Assembly (NCBI GenBank): GCA_006844705.1 | Contig: SPJS01000109.1 | Coordinates: 1 to 60,969, forward strand | Reading direction: 5' to 3' | DNA length: 60,969 bases | DNA from: Methylococcaceae bacterium | Lineage (GTDB): Bacteria; Pseudomonadota; Gammaproteobacteria; Methylococcales; Methylomonadaceae | Shown here: positions 18,407 through 27,656 of the stretch, one piece after another | How the letters are laid out: each line of letters opens with the position of its first letter | How positions within the stretch are numbered: the first letter of the stretch is position 1 | The notes under the pieces: model-generated | Seen by the model: only the letters and a program-made list of their open reading frames with translations | The model's database searches: none | What the model was told of the DNA's origin: nothing | Made by a program: the position numbers and the translations under genes

Positions 18407-18775
18407 AGCCAAATGACGGGCACCGCTTGCCGTCCGGCTAAAAAAGGAATCTTACAAGACACAATCAATAAACCAAACAAACCACCAGCAAGCCTTTGTT
18501 TTTTTTGCTGTTTTTAACATCACAGCAAAATAGCGCCATCCTCAGTTCTAATTAATCCTGTAAATTATTGACAATTCTCTTTGTTTGTCTCTTATTTTTA
18601 AAAAAATTAGGTTAGAATGTCGGGTTTTCTATAGCCACCTGTATCGTCTTTATTCAAGTCAATCAGAGGCTATTTTCGGCTGTTTCGCTGAGGTAACAAA
18701 ACACTTTAACTGAATAATACTTCATTTTAAATTGAGGTAATACACGTTTTTTTGTCCATTTTTTAGAGAACAAAC
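18407..18775. other. Long leader region of the EF-G gene
   Basis: 369 bp without a gene, A/T-rich in its second half. TTGACA at 18568-18573 is a perfect -35, but the matching -10 at 17 bp (CTTATT) is weak; TAGAAT at 18613-18618 is another candidate. A small hairpin (GACGG...CCGTC, about 18416-18436) follows panE without a T run. Confidence 0.4.
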
Positions 18776-20860
18776 ATGACTGATCTATCGCTTTATAGAA
18801 ACATCGGTATCTTCGCCCACGTGGATGCCGGTAAAACCACAACCACCGAACGTATCCTGAAATTAACAGGAAAAATTCATAAAACAGGTGAAGTTCATGA
18901 CGGTGAGGCGACAACGGATTTCATGGAGCAGGAAGCCGAGCGTGGTATCACCATTCAGTCTGCGGCAACATCATGCGAGTGGGACAGCCACCGCATGAAC
19001 ATTATCGACACCCCGGGACACGTTGACTTTACCATTGAAGTGTATCGTTCATTAAAAGTACTGGACGGCGGTATTGGTGTATTTTGTGGATCAGGCGGCG
19101 TAGAGCCTCAATCAGAAACTAACTGGCGTTATGCTAATGATTCTGAAGTCTCTCGCGTCATCTTTGTCAACAAACTGGATCGTATCGGTGCCGACTTCTA
19201 CCGCGTGGTAAAACAGGTTGAAGATGTTTTGGGCGCACACCCATTGGTCATGGTGCTGCCTATCGGTATCGAAGATCAATTCACTGGCGTCGTCGACTTG
19301 TTAACGCGTAAGGCTTATGTCTGGGATGACTCTGGTCTGCCTGAGAATTATGAAGTGCAGGACGTACCTGCCGATATGGTGGACGACGTTGAAGAATGGC
19401 GTGAAAAGCTGGTTGAGTCTGCCGTTGAGCAAGATGACGACTTGATGGAAGCGTATCTTGAAGGTAACGAGCCATCCATTGATGACATCAAAAAATGTAT
19501 CCGCAAAGGAACCATTGAGCTGGCTTTCTTCCCAACCTACTGTGGCTCTGCCTTCAAAAACAAAGGTATTCAACTAATATTGGATGCCGTCGTTGATTTC
19601 TTGCCTGACCCGACTCAAGTCAAACCTCAACCAGAAACTGATGATGAAGGCAACGAAACGGGCGAATTCGCTATCGTTGATTCAGATAAACCACTGCGCG
19701 CTCTGGCCTTCAAGATTATGGATGACCGTTTTGGTGCATTGACATTTATCCGTATTTACTCAGGTAGGCTCAACAAGGGCGATACCATTCTAAATACGTT
19801 TACCGGAAAAACTGAACGTATTGGCCGTATCGTGGAAATGCATGCTGACGAACGTATCGAACTGGATGGTGCGCAAGCAGGTGATATTGTTGCCGTTGTT
19901 GGCATGAAGAACGTGCAAACCGGACACACGTTATGTGATCCTAAAAACCCGGCGACACTTGAACCGATGGTCTTCCCTGACCCAGTCATCTCGATTGCAG
20001 TTGCTCCAAAAGATAAAGGCGGCGCTGAAAAACTGGGTATCGCTATTGGCAAAATGGTTCAGGAAGATCCTTCTTTCCGCGTTGAAACCGACGAAGACAG
20101 TGGCGAAACTATCCTTAAAGGGATGGGCGAGTTGCATCTGGATATTAAAGTCGACATTCTCAAACGTACTCACGGTATTGATGTAGAAGTAGGTAAACCG
20201 CAGGTGGCCTACCGCGAAACCATCACCCAACGCATTGAAGATAGCTACACTCACAAAAAGCAATCAGGTGGCTCTGGTCAGTTTGCGAAAATTGATTTCA
20301 TTATCGAGCCGGGCGAACCAGGCAGCGGTTTTGTCTTTGAATCCAGCGTTACTGGCGGTAACGTCCCACGTGAATACTGGCCTGCGGTTGAAAAAGGTTT
20401 CAAAAACAGCATGGACCAAGGTGTTCTAGCGGGCTTCCCGTGCCTGGACTTCAAAGTCAACTTGTTTGACGGTGGCTTCCACGCGGTTGATTCCTCGGCA
20501 GTTGCGTTTGAAATTGCAGCCAAAGCCGCCTATCGTCAATCTATTCCTAAAGCGGGCCCACAATTGATTGAGCCCATCATGAAAGTTGACGTCTTCACAC
20601 CAGAAGATCACGTGGGTGACGTAATCGGTGATTTAAACCGTCGTCGCGGCATGATTAAATCTCAAGAAGCGGGCGTGACAGGTGTGCGTATTAAAGCCGA
20701 TGCGCCATTAAGTGAAATGTTCGGTTACATTGGCGACTTACGTACCATGACATCAGGTCGTGGTCAGTTCTCAATGGAATTCTCTCACTATCTGCCATGC
20801 CCTAGAAACGTGGCGGATGAAGTGATTAAAGAAGTCCAGGAACGTAACAAGAACAAGTAA
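18776..20860 (+). CDS. fusA: Elongation factor G
   Basis: 694 residues, full length. GTPase motifs: [15 protein letters not shown] (G1), RGITIQSA (G2), DTPGHVDF (G3), NKLDR (G4) and GSAFKNKG (G5). Domains II-V follow, with [11 protein letters not shown] and the C-terminal [33 protein letters not shown]. It drives ribosomal translocation. It is not in the str operon (no rpsL, rpsG or tuf beside it), so it may be a second EF-G paralogue as found in several gammaproteobacteria; that cannot be decided here. A strong terminator follows. Confidence 0.94.
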   Translation: MTDLSLYRNIGIFAHVDAGKTTTTERILKLTGKIHKTGEVHDGEATTDFMEQEAERGITIQSAATSCEWDSHRMNIIDTPGHVDFTIEVYRSLKVLDGGIGVFCGSGGVEPQSETNWRYANDSEVSRVIFVNKLDRIGADFYRVVKQVEDVLGAHPLVMVLPIGIEDQFTGVVDLLTRKAYVWDDSGLPENYEVQDVPADMVDDVEEWREKLVESAVEQDDDLMEAYLEGNEPSIDDIKKCIRKGTIELAFFPTYCGSAFKNKGIQLILDAVVDFLPDPTQVKPQPETDDEGNETGEFAIVDSDKPLRALAFKIMDDRFGALTFIRIYSGRLNKGDTILNTFTGKTERIGRIVEMHADERIELDGAQAGDIVAVVGMKNVQTGHTLCDPKNPATLEPMVFPDPVISIAVAPKDKGGAEKLGIAIGKMVQEDPSFRVETDEDSGETILKGMGELHLDIKVDILKRTHGIDVEVGKPQVAYRETITQRIEDSYTHKKQSGGSGQFAKIDFIIEPGEPGSGFVFESSVTGGNVPREYWPAVEKGFKNSMDQGVLAGFPCLDFKVNLFDGGFHAVDSSAVAFEIAAKAAYRQSIPKAGPQLIEPIMKVDVFTPEDHVGDVIGDLNRRRGMIKSQEAGVTGVRIKADAPLSEMFGYIGDLRTMTSGRGQFSMEFSHYLPCPRNVADEVIKEVQERNKNK

Positions 20861-20908
20861 TAAGGACAAAGAAAAGTGTTGCACTGCCAACACTTTTCTT
20901 CAAGCACA

Positions 20909-20937
20909 AAAAAAGCCCGCACATGCGGGCTTTTTTA
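20909..20937. terminator. Bidirectional intrinsic terminator between fusA and sodB
   Basis: AAAAAAGCCCGCACATGCGGGCTTTTTT: the GCCCGCA/TGCGGGC stem is flanked by an A run on the left and a T run on the right, so it works for both converging genes. A second hairpin, AAAAGTGTTG...CAACACTTTT, lies just upstream at 20872-20897. Confidence 0.88.
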
Positions 20938-20955
20938 TTGCTAAAAAGCGATCAA

Positions 20956-21537
20956 TTAAGCATCGTAATTCGCACTGGCAAATTCCCAGTTAACCAACGA
21001 CCAGAACGCTTCCATGTACTTAGGACGCGCATTACGGTAATCGATGTAATAAGCATGCTCCCACATATCGCACGTCAATAATGGTGTTTGCCCTTCAGTT
21101 AAAGGACATGCTGCATTGCTTGTGCTGACCAGTTCCAGCGAACCATTAGAATTTTTCACCAGCCATGCCCAACCAGAACCGAATGTCGTGACTGCACATT
21201 TAGTGAATGCTTCCTTGAATTCAGCAAATGAACCAAATGTTCTTTCAATTGCATTTGCCAGTTCACCTGTTGGCTCACCACCACCGTTTGGAGACAGGCT
21301 GTTCCAGTAGAAGGTATGATTCCAGATTTGCGCCGCGTTGTTAAACACACCGCCAGAAGATTTCATAATGATTTCTTCCAGGGTCTTCCCTTCGAATTCT
21401 GAACCCGGTACCAGATTGTTCAGATTAGTTACATAAGTTTGATGATGCTTTCCGTAATGAAATTCCAAAGTCTCTTCTGAAATATGTGGCGCCAAAGCAT
21501 CTTTGGCGTATGGTAAAGCAGGTAATTCGTAACTCAT
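20956..21537 (-). CDS. sodB: Iron superoxide dismutase
   Basis: 193 residues from ATG 21537, chosen because [20 protein letters not shown] is the usual SodB start; a longer frame adds 12 residues without homology. Metal ligands are His in YGKHHQTYV, His in IWNHTFYW, and Asp and His in [12 protein letters not shown]. The Q in GSGWAWLV...[13 protein letters not shown] and the overall pattern fit the Fe-type rather than Mn-type. It removes superoxide in the cytoplasm. Confidence 0.96.
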   Translation of the reverse strand: MSYELPALPYAKDALAPHISEETLEFHYGKHHQTYVTNLNNLVPGSEFEGKTLEEIIMKSSGGVFNNAAQIWNHTFYWNSLSPNGGGEPTGELANAIERTFGSFAEFKEAFTKCAVTTFGSGWAWLVKNSNGSLELVSTSNAACPLTEGQTPLLTCDMWEHAYYIDYRNARPKYMEAFWSLVNWEFASANYDA

Positions 21538-21597
21538 TATCAATCTCCAATTGAAAACACAAACTGAAAGCACATCGCCTTCACTTATAAACCCAGC

Positions 21598-21603
21598 ATT
21601 ATA
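21598..21603 (-). promoter_or_regulatory. sodB -10 element
   Basis: TATAAT on the minus strand, about 60 bp upstream of the sodB start codon, in an A/T-rich stretch; no convincing -35 at 16-18 bp (TTGCGC at 19 bp is the nearest). Confidence 0.4.
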
Positions 21604-21778
21604 ATAAAGAATTATTGCTCGCGCGCAAGCAAATCAATCATGCAATAATGTCGTGAAACTTGCAAACTTAACTGGCATTGTCAGATTAAACGCCTCATCA
21701 ATGCAATCTATTTAAATAAATTACTGATTTAGCACAAACCATAGCGACCATCGCCACACCTTGTATAATGTCCCGCAA

Positions 21779-21852
21779 ATGTTGATGGCCTTCGCTTCCG
21801 GCTTTCACGTACGTCATGTACGCTGGAACTTCCGGTTCTAAAAAATCAACAT
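21779..21852. repeat. 74-bp palindromic element upstream of the CYTH gene
   Basis: Ends are ATGTTGAT (21779-21786) and ATCAACAT (21845-21852). The inside carries near-palindromic GCTTCCGGC/ACTTCCGG segments and CACGTACGTCATGTACG. The layout resembles small mobile or extragenic palindromes. It ends 37 bp before the CYTH start. Confidence 0.45.
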
Positions 21853-21888
21853 CTCGTGACGATATTATCTGCAACTAGTGCAAAATAT

Positions 21889-22365
21889 ATGCCTCTGGAA
21901 ATAGAACATAAATTTCTGTTAAAAAATGACCGCTGGCGGAATGAAATTGATCATTCTGTGTATTACAAACAAGGCTACCTGAGCAGCACCGAAAAAAACT
22001 CGATTCGAGTTCGCATCTCCGACAGCAAAGCCTGGCTGAATATTAAAAGCGCCACGATTGGCAACCACCGTCTGGAGTACGAATACGAAATTCCGCTGCA
22101 GGAAGCCGATGAAATCCTCAATCAACTGTGCCACAAACCGCTGATCGAAAAAACCCGGCACTTTGTTAAACACGCTGATCATCTGTGGGAAATCGACGAA
22201 TTTGCCGGGGACAACAAAGGCCTGATTGTGGCAGAAGTTGAACTGGGTGAGCTTGATGAGCAGTTTGCCAAACCGGACTGGGCGGGAGAAGACGTCACCG
22301 AAGATATCCGCTATTACAACAACCAGCTGAGCAAAAATCCTTATAAAAACTGGTCTGACCACTAG
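21889..22365 (+). CDS. CYTH-domain protein (triphosphate-tunnel enzyme)
   Basis: 158 residues from ATG 21889, giving the normal N terminus MPLEIEHKFLL. The ExExK signature (EIEHK), the RVR strand (SIRVRIS), the K in WLNIKSAT, the ExExE stretch RLEYEYEIP and the late VAEVELGELDE fit the CYTH superfamily, which hydrolyses or binds triphosphates in a beta tunnel with Mg. Single-domain members are usually inorganic triphosphatases; adenylate cyclase activity is an alternative. It is monocistronic. Confidence 0.88.
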   Translation: MPLEIEHKFLLKNDRWRNEIDHSVYYKQGYLSSTEKNSIRVRISDSKAWLNIKSATIGNHRLEYEYEIPLQEADEILNQLCHKPLIEKTRHFVKHADHLWEIDEFAGDNKGLIVAEVELGELDEQFAKPDWAGEDVTEDIRYYNNQLSKNPYKNWSDH

Positions 22366-22721
22366 TCAACAAGCTGCAGAAGAGATTCGAGTTACATTTA
22401 TAGCCAGATCACCGTAAAAGCGCCAAAAATGGAGAACATCTAGCACAACCAGATATTATTTAGACCATTCTCAAAGACCGCCCACTCAACGTGTTCCTGG
22501 TGCCTGAGGATGAAAGTCGGTCTTTTGTATAGTAGTGAGCATTTGGACGCGGTGTTGGACCCAAAATATCTCATCATTTATAAAACAGCTGATGGCAGAT
22601 CAGCTGTGGCACTGTCTGCCTAAGATGGCGAAGTGTAGGGTAGCCAAAGACACCCATAGGTTTGAATATTGCAAGGCTTATGATGTTCAAGTATGACCTC
22701 GAGCTCTTTTACGCAGGACCC
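22366..22721. other. Intergenic DNA, 356 bp
   Basis: No convincing gene. Short stop-interrupted stretches only; nothing matched a known RNA. It ends in the hairpin repeat at 22722-22782. Confidence 0.4.
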
Positions 22722-22782
22722 AGGAGACTGTCGGATTATGGATGATTCTACTGCGGCGAACCCCATAACCCGACAGCCTCCT
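22722..22782. repeat. Hairpin repeat of the GTCGGGTTATGG family overlapping a stop codon
   Basis: AGGAGACTGTCGGATTATGG at the left pairs with CCATAACCCGACAGCCTCCT at the right around about 20 bases (TGATTCTACTGCGGCGAACC). The right end overlaps the stop (22781-22783) of the DUF2797 gene. Relatives: 1038-1064, about 26474-26650, about 26997-27180 and 37186-37228. Confidence 0.7.
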
Positions 22783-23620
22783 AGGAGTCGTCCACCAACA
22801 CCTCAACCTCGTAACCGGCAAATTTGCGGATATTAATCACGCCCCCATCAAAAATCAGGTATTGCCCTTTAATGCCCTGCAATACACCCGATACGCTATC
22901 CTGCTTGTCGAAATTGAATGATTTCACTTTACTGGGGTAGATATCAACCGGATAGTCTATTGAGATCTCTTCCGCGTCCGGCAAAAATTCTATCGCCTGT
23001 TCTCCAAACTGTGCCTGAATGCCTTCCAGTTCAGCAGAACATTCAGCCAGTAATTCGTCACGTTTGGCTTTCAGATCAACCGGCTCAACCTGGTTTTTCA
23101 GCATGCGTTGCCAGCTTGTTTTATCACTGACATGCTGGGCTATGGCCACTTCCACCAGCCCGGAAACATGGCGCGACTCCACTTTAACAATGGGTAAGGC
23201 CTGCACTGCCCCCTGATCTATCCAGCGTGTCGGAATCTGGGTTTGACGGGTGATGCCTACCTTGATGCCAGACGAATTGGCCAGATACACATAATGATGT
23301 TGATAACAGAACGTCCTGCCCCACTCCGGTTCGCGGCAGGTGCCTTTGTCAAAATGACAGGTTTCTGGCTTCATAATGCACATATCGCATTGCGCCAACG
23401 AAGTGAAACAGGGGTAGCAATAGCCCTGATTAAAGCTTTTATTGATCTTACGCTGACAATGGATACAAAAAATCTGCCCCGTATAGTTCAAGGTCAGGGT
23501 TTTGCCGACCAACGGGTTCATCTCAACCAGATCTTCACCAACAGGCATTTGATATTTCACTGGCTCTGCCAGTTCGGCTTTCATTTTTAGCAAGGCTCCA
23601 GCCACTGCATTCTCCAGCAT
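22781..23620 (-). CDS. DUF2797 zinc-ribbon-like protein
   Basis: 279 residues. The Cys cluster CIHCQRKINKSFNQGYCYPCF, then CDMCIMKPETCHFDKGTC (about residues 52-93), is followed by the diagnostic EWGRTFCYQHHYVYLANSSGIKVGITR segment and RWIDQGA. DUF2797 proteins are widespread and uncharacterised; the latter part has a GIY-YIG-like look (VYLANSSGIKVGITR), an inference only. It is divergent from ppa, with 53 bp between. Confidence 0.85.
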   Translation of the reverse strand: MLENAVAGALLKMKAELAEPVKYQMPVGEDLVEMNPLVGKTLTLNYTGQIFCIHCQRKINKSFNQGYCYPCFTSLAQCDMCIMKPETCHFDKGTCREPEWGRTFCYQHHYVYLANSSGIKVGITRQTQIPTRWIDQGAVQALPIVKVESRHVSGLVEVAIAQHVSDKTSWQRMLKNQVEPVDLKAKRDELLAECSAELEGIQAQFGEQAIEFLPDAEEISIDYPVDIYPSKVKSFNFDKQDSVSGVLQGIKGQYLIFDGGVINIRKFAGYEVEVLVDDS

Positions 23621-23632
23621 GATTTAATTGAT

Positions 23633-23641
23633 TGCTATAAT
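23633..23641 (+). promoter_or_regulatory. Extended -10 promoter of ppa
   Basis: TTGCTATAAT: a perfect TATAAT (23636-23641) preceded by the TG extension. A transcript starting near 23648 would have a leader of about 25 bases with GAGG before the ATG. No clear -35, as is usual for extended -10 promoters. Confidence 0.6.
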
Positions 23642-23673
23642 GACAGGTTTTTCAGACAAGACAAAGAGGACGA

Positions 23674-24222
23674 ATGTCTTTCACCAAAGTCAAACGCGGC
23701 TCGCAAACGCCGGACATCATCAATGTCGTCATCGAAATCCCTGCTTTCAGCGACCCGGTAAAATACGAAGTCGATAAATACAGTGGTGCGTTAACTGTCG
23801 ATCGCTTTATGGGCACCGCCATGCAATACCCCAGTAATTACGGCTATATTCCAGATACGCTGTCAGAGGATGGCGACCCGGTGGATGTCATGGTGATTAC
23901 ACCGGCACCATTGCTTAGTGGCTGTGTGATTGAGTGCCGTCCGGTGGGCGTATTAAAAATGACCGATGAGGCAGGCGGGGACAATAAGCTGCTGGCCGTT
24001 CCGGTGCCGGAATTAACACCTTACTACACCCATATTTTCAGTTACCGTGACATTCAACCGGACAAACTGCATAAAATCACCCACTTTTTTGAACACTACA
24101 AAGACCTGGAAGAAGGCAAATGGGTAGAGATACAAGGCTGGGAAGGGGTGGAGTCTGCCAAAAAAGAAATTATCGAAAGTATTGAGCGTTACGACATGCT
24201 TATCAGTCAACCGGCACTTTAG
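23674..24222 (+). CDS. ppa: Inorganic pyrophosphatase (family I)
   Basis: 182 residues. [30 protein letters not shown] holds the family signature D-G-D-P-x-D with metal-binding Asp residues, and [20 protein letters not shown] is the conserved N-terminal region with the active-site Glu and Lys. It hydrolyses PPi and pulls biosynthetic reactions forward. Cytoplasmic; length near the E. coli enzyme (176). Confidence 0.96.
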   Translation: MSFTKVKRGSQTPDIINVVIEIPAFSDPVKYEVDKYSGALTVDRFMGTAMQYPSNYGYIPDTLSEDGDPVDVMVITPAPLLSGCVIECRPVGVLKMTDEAGGDNKLLAVPVPELTPYYTHIFSYRDIQPDKLHKITHFFEHYKDLEEGKWVEIQGWEGVESAKKEIIESIERYDMLISQPAL

Positions 24223-24649
24223 TCACACCTGAGTGTTAAAGATAACCGAAAACCTTTCGCTCCAGCACATTGATTAAATCAGGTGCCATATAATCATAGT
24301 TGAACTAAACCGCTTCGCGGTGGCTTGGTGTTTCTTTAGCCTCAGCTTTCCCTTTTGTAACAAATAGAGGAAAACAGCGTCAAGAAAACAGGAGACCAAG
24401 AAACAGAAGAAGACCACAAGAAAACAGGGGACAGACCACGTTTATTGTTCCTTAATCGTGGTCTGTCCCCTATTATTCCCTATTATTTCCTGCCCCCTAT
24501 TATCATTGACATCCGACCAGGGCATGGTATACATAAATGACACTGTGTTAATGCATTACTATGATAAAAATAACGCTAACGCGAATTCATGTTGTTCTTC
24601 TGTGCATGACTCGGTGTACTCTTATTCTAAAAGCTAAACGGGAGAGACT
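24223..24649. other. Intergenic repeat-bearing region, 427 bp
   Basis: Start of the repeat-rich zone. Holds a small hairpin near 24310-24322 (CCGC TTCG CGG), degenerate aaaacaggggacc copies from about 24370, and the full palindrome at 24427-24470. No gene seen until 24650. Confidence 0.5.
24427..24470. repeat. 44-bp GGGGACAGACCACG palindrome, copy 1
   Basis: GGGGACAGACCACG (24427-24440) and its exact complement CGTGGTCTGTCCCC (24457-24470) flank 16 bases. The same unit recurs at 25070-25113 and as solo arms at about 25481, 26113, 26166, 26184, 26704 and 26732. Repeats of this kind accompany REP-associated transposase remnants, which are present here. Confidence 0.8.
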
Positions 24650-25021
24650 ATGAAAACGAATCAATGGTTATCCACAGCAATGCTGTTGTTTTTTAGCGCA
24701 AATACCTGGTCCTATGGAGGTGGCGGCACCAAAGCCTGCACCAAACCGAAATTTGATGCCTTTGCCCCGGCGCATATGGCGGAAGTCGTCCCGGAAGCTG
24801 CATTTTCTTTTAAAGCATCGGCCAAAACCAGCCCTTCCAGTATTACCGTGGAGGTTAAGAAAATGCCTGTCGAAGTCACGATCAAAGAAGTGAATAATGG
24901 CTATCTGGTCAGTGGCCAGTTACCAGCCGGTTTGAGTAATACGTTTGCCCGGATCAGTATCGAAGGCAAAACCAAAAGTCAATGCTTCGGCGCGGATGGC
25001 TGGTTACTGAAGGTGCAATAA
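24650..25021 (+). CDS. Small exported protein of unknown function
   Basis: 123 residues with a Sec signal (MKTNQWLSTAMLLFFSANTWS) followed by a Gly-rich YGGGG start of the mature protein. Two Cys (near 31 and 113) could form one disulfide. The body is beta-rich with repeated VEVKKMPVEVTIKEV and ISIEGKTK stretches, suggesting a small immunoglobulin-like sandwich. Not recognised by family. It has repeats on both sides. Confidence 0.65.
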   Translation: MKTNQWLSTAMLLFFSANTWSYGGGGTKACTKPKFDAFAPAHMAEVVPEAAFSFKASAKTSPSSITVEVKKMPVEVTIKEVNNGYLVSGQLPAGLSNTFARISIEGKTKSQCFGADGWLLKVQ

Positions 25022-25069
25022 CTACAAAACATTTAGCGCTGTCTACACAGGGATGTGATTAGGAAAACA

Positions 25070-25113
25070 GGGGACGGACCACGTTTATTGTTCCTTAATC
25101 GTGGTCTGTCCCC
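25070..25113. repeat. GGGGACAGACCACG palindrome, copy 2
   Basis: Left arm GGGGACGGACCACG (one base different from copy 1) and right arm CGTGGTCTGTCCCC with the same 16-base centre. It truncates the transposase fragment at 25114-25372. Confidence 0.8.
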
Positions 25114-25372
25114 TATTTGCCGTACGCTGTATCGCCGCATCATTAACGGCTTTTTGGCAAGAACGATCTTCATTCAAGGCTTGAGCCAAAAACATAGAGA
25201 GCGTTTCTGTGGGCGGATAGCGTCGCTCTCGGTGGTCTGGCAATAATGCGTCGACTGTTGACAGGAGCTCGGGGCTCGTGAGCAAATTGAAAAATTTATA
25301 GGGATCGCTATTTTTCGTATGTTTTTGAATTCTTTGTTGTTGGCAGCGTGAAAATTTGGTATCAATGAACAT
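25085..25372 (-). pseudogene. N-terminal fragment of an IS4-type transposase
   Basis: The frame begins MFIDTKFSRCQQQRIQKH and contains FFNLLTSPELL, LPDHRERRYPPTETLSMFLAQALNEDRSCQKAVN, typical of the N-terminal region of IS4-family transposases. After about 85 residues it runs into the GGGGACAG palindrome and stops; the DDE catalytic core is missing. AAGGCAGG (25374-25381) and CCTGCCTT (25430-25437) just upstream may derive from the element's end. It is non-functional. Confidence 0.7.
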
Positions 25373-25589
25373 TAAGGCAGGTCTCTTGGTGATTACTGTG
25401 TGTTTGGTCGCAATCAGTGTATCATCAACCCTGCCTTTTTTATTGTTTTCAATGGGTTAGGGCTTAAGTAAGTGCCATTCTGGTCTGTCCCCCGTTTTAC
25501 ACGCTTTTGCTCACGCCACTTTATGCCGCCGGTTACGCGAAGCGTTAGTAGTCAGTAATTCCAAAATTAACTAGCAAATCGGAACAAAG

Positions 25590-26048
25590 ATGAATCGATT
25601 TAATATATTCTCTGATTGGATAGGGCGCTTAGTGTATACCCTTATCAGTATAAGTCTAAGTCTTATCAGTCTCACGATGATGGGTGTTGCCCTGGGGGGG
25701 ATTTTTGATTCGATACACGAAAAAACACTGCTTGTAAAAGCCCTTCTTGATGCAGTCGGGTTGATTGTGATTGGAATGGCTGTCTTTGATGTCTCAAAAT
25801 TCTTGATGGAAGAAGAAGTCTTCAGCGACACTGCTATGAAGTCAACCACAAAACAGAGAGGAACTTTAATAAAGTTTCTCATCATCATTGCAATTGCAGT
25901 AAGCCTCGAAGCCCTCGTATTCGTTTTTGATGCTGGGAAAAAAGATATTGCTATGTTGATCTATCCTACTTTTTTATTAATTTCCGCTGTTTTGGTAGTG
26001 ATCGGTCTTGGTGTATATCAGAAGCTTACTCGAGACGAGGATGAATAA
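25590..26048 (+). CDS. Unrecognised four-helix membrane protein
   Basis: 152 residues with four hydrophobic segments (about 10-35, 48-68, 92-115, 120-145) and acidic ends (TRDEDE at the C terminus). Residues 70-88 form a charged cytoplasmic loop (LMEEEVFSDTAMKSTTKQRG). Not recognised. It sits alone in the repeat zone; GCGTTAG upstream (25546-25552) and TGCTAACAAAGC downstream (about 26063) resemble integron-site cores, so cassette origin is possible but unproven. Base composition is more A/T-rich than that of the housekeeping genes. Confidence 0.6.
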   Translation: MNRFNIFSDWIGRLVYTLISISLSLISLTMMGVALGGIFDSIHEKTLLVKALLDAVGLIVIGMAVFDVSKFLMEEEVFSDTAMKSTTKQRGTLIKFLIIIAIAVSLEALVFVFDAGKKDIAMLIYPTFLLISAVLVVIGLGVYQKLTRDEDE

Positions 26049-26100
26049 GCGAAAATAAACGTATGCTAACAAAGCAAATTAACTCGGAGCGGAAAAACAG

Positions 26101-26200
26101 GGGACAAAAACAGGGGACAGACCACGATAAAGCAAAAACGGCTTCCTCGGTTGGACTGTAAAATAGGGGACAGACCATAAAATAGGGGACAGACCACGAT
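26101..26200. repeat. Cluster of solo GGGGACAGACC arms
   Basis: Three direct copies in 100 bp (at about 26113, 26166 and 26184), separated by A-rich linkers. They lie between the membrane-protein gene and the first copy of the tandem duplication. Confidence 0.7.
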
Positions 26201-26241
26201 TAAGTCCGCAAACGCCGCTCCGTGGCGCGGATAACGCCTAA

Positions 26242-26693
26242 GAATAATTCGGGTCAGGTTAACTTTAAATTCATTACATGGCTATATACAAACCACAGGT
26301 TGTTTTCTTCAGCCTCTAAACACACTGAGCCCGATAGGTTGGGGAGAGGAACTAACCCCAATATTTTGATAAACAAGGAAACAAAATACCATGCAATATC
26401 GATGGGCCAATATTGCGGGAGCGTGTTACTTTTTTAGCGTGAATTTAGCAGAGCAAAACCGATCTCTTCTAGGGCTGTCGGGTTATGGATAATTCTACTG
26501 CGGCGCTGGGGTATCGAGCGGATTTTTCCGGTCTTTTTCGTTACGTAGCGCCACTATTCGCCTCGAAAGATCAAAAAATCCGCTCGATGTCTCTCTCACC
26601 TCTCGCCTCGCGACGAACGCCATAACCCGGCAGCTTGCTAGGGAGTATTGATGGTACCTGAATCAAGAAAGAGAAAAATGAAGATATGACGAG
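26242..26693. repeat. Tandem duplication, copy 1
   Basis: Starts GAATAATTCGGGTCAGG and ends AAGATATGACGAG. It is nearly identical to 26765-27223, offset 523 bp, with a handful of substitutions and a 7-bp insertion in copy 2. It holds a leader, 27 codons of a Y1 transposase, the GTCGGGTTATGG palindrome split by an inner inverted repeat (ATCGAGCGGATTTTT ... AAAAAATCCGCTCGAT), and a 3' tail. Confidence 0.9.
26391..26492 (+). pseudogene. REP-associated tyrosine transposase (Y1_Tnp) N-terminal remnant, copy 1
   Basis: ATG 26391 encodes MQYRWANIAGACYFFSVNLA and continues to EQNRSLL, the usual start of RAYT/IS200-like transposases (M.YRR....G..YFFTV.L..R). After residue 27 the frame enters the palindromic repeat and stops at 26492. 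Catalytic HUH and Tyr are absent. Confidence 0.72.
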
Positions 26694-26764
26694 GGGGCAA
26701 ATAGGGGACAGACCACGATTAAGGGGCAAATAGGGGACAGACCACGATTAAGGAACAATAAACG

Positions 26765-27223
26765 GAATAATTCGGGTCAGGTTAACTTTAAATTCATTAC
26801 ATGGCTATATACAAACCACAGGTTGTTTTCTTCAGCCTCTAAACACACGGAGCCCGATAGGTTGGGGAGAGGAACTAACCCCAATATTTTGATAAACAAG
26901 GAAGCAAAATACCATGCAATATCGACGGGCCAATATTGCGGGAGCGTGTTACTTTTTTAGTGTGAATTTAGCAGAGCAAAACCGATCTCTTCTAGGGCTG
27001 TCGGGTTATGGATAATTCTACTGCGGGGCTGGGGTATCGAGCGGATTTTTCCGGTCTTTTTCGTTACGTAGCGCCACTATTCGCCTCGAAAGATCAAAAA
27101 ATCCGCTCGATGTCCCTCTCACCTCTCACCTCTCTCCTCGCGACGAACGCCATAACCCGGCAGCTTGCTAGGGAGTATTGATGGTACCTGAATCAAGAAA
27201 GAGAAAAATGAAGATATGACGAG
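26765..27223. repeat. Tandem duplication, copy 2
   Basis: Second copy of 26242-26693. The 71 bp between the copies are two direct GGGGCAAATAGGGGACAG units, so recombination between these short repeats could have produced the duplication. Confidence 0.9.
26914..27015 (+). pseudogene. REP-associated tyrosine transposase remnant, copy 2
   Basis: Same as the remnant at 26391 but with MQYRRANIAGACYF, that is Arg at position 5 where copy 1 has Trp; Arg is the family residue, so copy 2 is closer to the ancestor at this site. It is truncated at the same residue. Confidence 0.72.
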
Positions 27224-27401
27224 TGTGAAAGGGAGTAAAACTGCTTAAAAAATGAGGGATTTAGCGGCAAATGATGCGTTATATAACATAGTTTAGTTAT
27301 TTTGAGTATCTACATTAACATTTTATTAAGCGTAATCAATAAGTTGATAAGTAGGCATTGTCATTGCTTATAGTTTACAAAATGTTTAACAGGAGACAAC
27401 A

Positions 27402-27656
27402 ATGGCTCAAGATATGATTCAGGTGCCGACTAAGACATCTGAAAATTCACTGGATAATCAAACAGGCGCATTACTTGTCGGTACAGGTTTGGCCGTGGCA
27501 GCCATGATTCTGGTGCCTGCAGTGGCTATGCGAATGGGGCTGGGGGCCAGTTTGACGGGGGCATTGAGAATTGCCCTGATGCGTGCATCGAGTCATGCGA
27601 TGAAAGGATCCAAAGATGACTCTGGGGCAGCCTCAGTTACTTTTAGTTGTCATTAA
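27402..27656 (+). CDS. Small membrane protein with Gly/Ala-rich helix, first gene of metal locus
   Basis: 84 residues, preceded by AGGAGA 8 bases before the ATG. Residues about 22-45 form a Gly/Ala-rich hydrophobic helix (GALLVGTGLAVAAMILVPAVA) followed by a second amphipathic segment (MGLGASLTGALRIALMRASS). The C terminus ends SFSCH. The layout is like small glycine-zipper proteins found beside P1B ATPases. Not recognised by family; a partner role is inferred from position. Confidence 0.65.
   Translation: MAQDMIQVPTKTSENSLDNQTGALLVGTGLAVAAMILVPAVAMRMGLGASLTGALRIALMRASSHAMKGSKDDSGAASVTFSCH

Noticed and set aside
18568..18596. TTGACA with CTTATT as a strong fusA promoter
   Set aside because: The -35 is perfect, but no acceptable -10 lies at 16-18 bp, so it is mentioned under the leader region and not called.
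24300..24330. attC-like CCGCTTCGCGG hairpin after ppa
   Set aside because: It has no TAAC/GTTRRRY outer cores; it is just a small GC hairpin.
26222..26437. 71-codon plus-strand frame ending in the first duplication copy
   Set aside because: It runs through the repeat leader in a different frame from the transposase remnant and has no homology or start signal.
27335..27348. ATCAA-N4-TTGAT upstream of the metal locus as an FNR box
   Set aside because: The half sites are in the inverse order to the FNR consensus TTGAT-N4-ATCAA, so it is only a short dyad.
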